The notes under the pieces were generated by a model. That model searched no databases and was not told the origin of the DNA. It worked only from the letters and a program-made list of their open reading frames with translations. From NCBI RefSeq assembly GCF_017794765.1, contig NZ_CP051236.1, positions 1,705,601 through 1,769,600 of the forward strand: DNA of 64,000 bases, read 5' to 3'. Every line of letters starts with the position of its first letter. Position 1 is the stretch's first letter. The stretch comes from Nitratireductor sp. (lineage in GTDB: Bacteria; Pseudomonadota; Alphaproteobacteria; Rhizobiales; Rhizobiaceae). This document shows positions 63,357 through 64,000 of this stretch, piece after piece. Position numbers and translations under genes: made by a program.

Positions 63357-64000
63357 ATGGCACTGGTTGATCAGGAGCATATGGACGATACGGGGCTGCG
63401 CCTTTCTGAGGCCGCACCCGGCGATTTCATTGCGCTGTTGAAGCCGCGCGTCATGTCGCTTGTCGTCTTTACGGCTTTTGTGGGCATGGTGATGGCTCCC
63501 GGTGTGCAAAATCCGTTGCTCGCCATGATCTCCATCGCGGCCATCGCCGTTGGTGCGGGAGCCTCGGGCGCGCTCAACATGTGGTATGACGCCGATATCG
63601 ATGCGGTGATGGGGCGCACGGCCCGCCGGCCAGTTCCGGCCGGTCGCGTCACGCCGGGCGAGGCGCTTGGCTTCGGTCTGGTGCTCTCGGCGTTTTCCGT
63701 GGCCACACTCGGCCTGATGGCCAACTGGACGGCCGCAGCGCTGCTGGCCTTCACGATTTTCTTCTACGCCGTGATCTACACGATGTGGCTCAAGCGCTCG
63801 ACGCCGCAGAACATCGTCATTGGCGGTGCCGCTGGCGCGCTGCCGCCGGTCGTTGGCTGGGCCGCGGTCACCGGCACGGTGAGCATGGAAAGCCTCGTGC
63901 TCTTCCTCATCATCTTCCTGTGGACGCCACCGCACTTCTGGGCGCTGGCGCTTTTCAAATCGGGCGACTACGAGCGCGCGGGCATTCCGATGCTGCCCAA
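63357..64000 (+). CDS. ctaB: Protoheme IX farnesyltransferase (5' part, cut by window edge)
   Basis: The first 214 codons are present. They show the UbiA-type membrane fold, with [20 protein letters not shown], the aspartate-rich [20 protein letters not shown], and the second conserved region [20 protein letters not shown]. The enzyme attaches a farnesyl group to haem b to form haem o, the precursor of haem a in CtaD. GAAGG lies 7 nt before the ATG at 63357. It is in the usual coxB-ctaD-ctaB order for alphaproteobacteria and the farnesyl donor comes from the pathway started by dxs. Confidence 0.95.
   Translation, partial: MALVDQEHMDDTGLRLSEAAPGDFIALLKPRVMSLVVFTAFVGMVMAPGVQNPLLAMISIAAIAVGAGASGALNMWYDADIDAVMGRTARRPVPAGRVTPGEALGFGLVLSAFSVATLGLMANWTAAALLAFTIFFYAVIYTMWLKRSTPQNIVIGGAAGALPPVVGWAAVTGTVSMESLVLFLIIFLWTPPHFWALALFKSGDYERAGIPMLP

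Noticed and set aside
63293-63370. 25-codon frame between ctaD and ctaB
   Set aside because: It has no ribosome-binding site, spans a hairpin and overlaps the ctaB start. It is probably chance.

Overview
The window is about 62% G+C and gene-dense, and nearly every gene looks chromosomal. The gene set points to an alphaproteobacterium of the order Hyphomicrobiales (Rhizobiales), most like the Phyllobacteriaceae. Supporting signs are an F0 ATP synthase operon with the b' and b pair, an IalB-family protein, a DUF6101 protein, a RibBA with a degenerate second half, the coxB-ctaD-ctaB order, and two copies of a GAGCATCGG...CCGATGCTC palindrome of a type common in rhizobial genomes. No rRNA, tRNA, CRISPR array, prophage or insertion sequence was found. 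Identifications rest on reading the sequence and on knowledge of the families; no database search was run.

Layout. 1-1.3 kb: 5' end of a class II aldolase/dehydrogenase gene and its SorC-type regulator. 1.5-5 kb: small lipoprotein, BCCT transporter, polysaccharide deacetylase. 5-8.6 kb: YfgM-like protein, Der GTPase, SleB-type hydrolase. 8.7-11.4 kb: atpI-atpB-atpE-atpG(b')-atpF behind a good sigma70-like promoter. 11.5-15 kb: TetR regulator divergent from nnrU, then rnhB and a radical SAM gene. 15.1-18.8 kb: a leftward run of DUF2007, trmN6-like, S49 peptidase, a 61-residue membrane protein, ispE and moaB. 19-31.1 kb: polyprenyl diphosphate synthase, TPR-LysM protein, TylF-like methyltransferase, glyQ, VOC protein, glyS, two envelope proteins, threonylcarbamoyl-AMP synthase and a GlcD-type FAD oxidoreductase. 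31.4-34.4 kb: DUF6101, ubiA, purD.

34.4-39.1 kb is the most accessory-looking stretch. It is a leftward cluster of PLP lyase, periplasmic binding protein, FAD amine oxidase and ABC permease, divergent from an Lrp/AsnC regulator, and no ATPase gene lies beside it. It most likely takes up and degrades an amino acid or similar amine. 39.2-46.8 kb: CPT-like kinase, small zinc protein, acyl-CoA dehydrogenase with enoyl-CoA hydratase, pdxH, DnaJ-like protein, fabI, histidine phosphatase and DUF1344. 47-49.2 kb: aroC and ribBA. 49.3-51.2 kb: an MFS exporter and its TetR repressor around three near-identical operators. 51.3-58 kb: membrane protein, HDAC-family hydrolase, xseB, dxs, tlyA, RlmD-like methyltransferase, sirtuin. 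58.3-64 kb: tldD, ialB, and coxB-ctaD-ctaB, the last cut by the window edge.

How they work together. Isoprenoid supply (dxs, ispE, polyprenyl synthase) feeds quinone and haem side-chain synthesis (ubiA, ctaB), which serve the aa3 oxidase (coxB, ctaD) and, through the proton gradient, the ATP synthase. The most notable non-coding structures are a perfect 12-bp inverted repeat enclosing the rnhB start codon, the three-operator array at 50.55-50.62 kb, a hairpin with a T-run between atpE and atpG, and palindromic elements placed exactly at gene ends.
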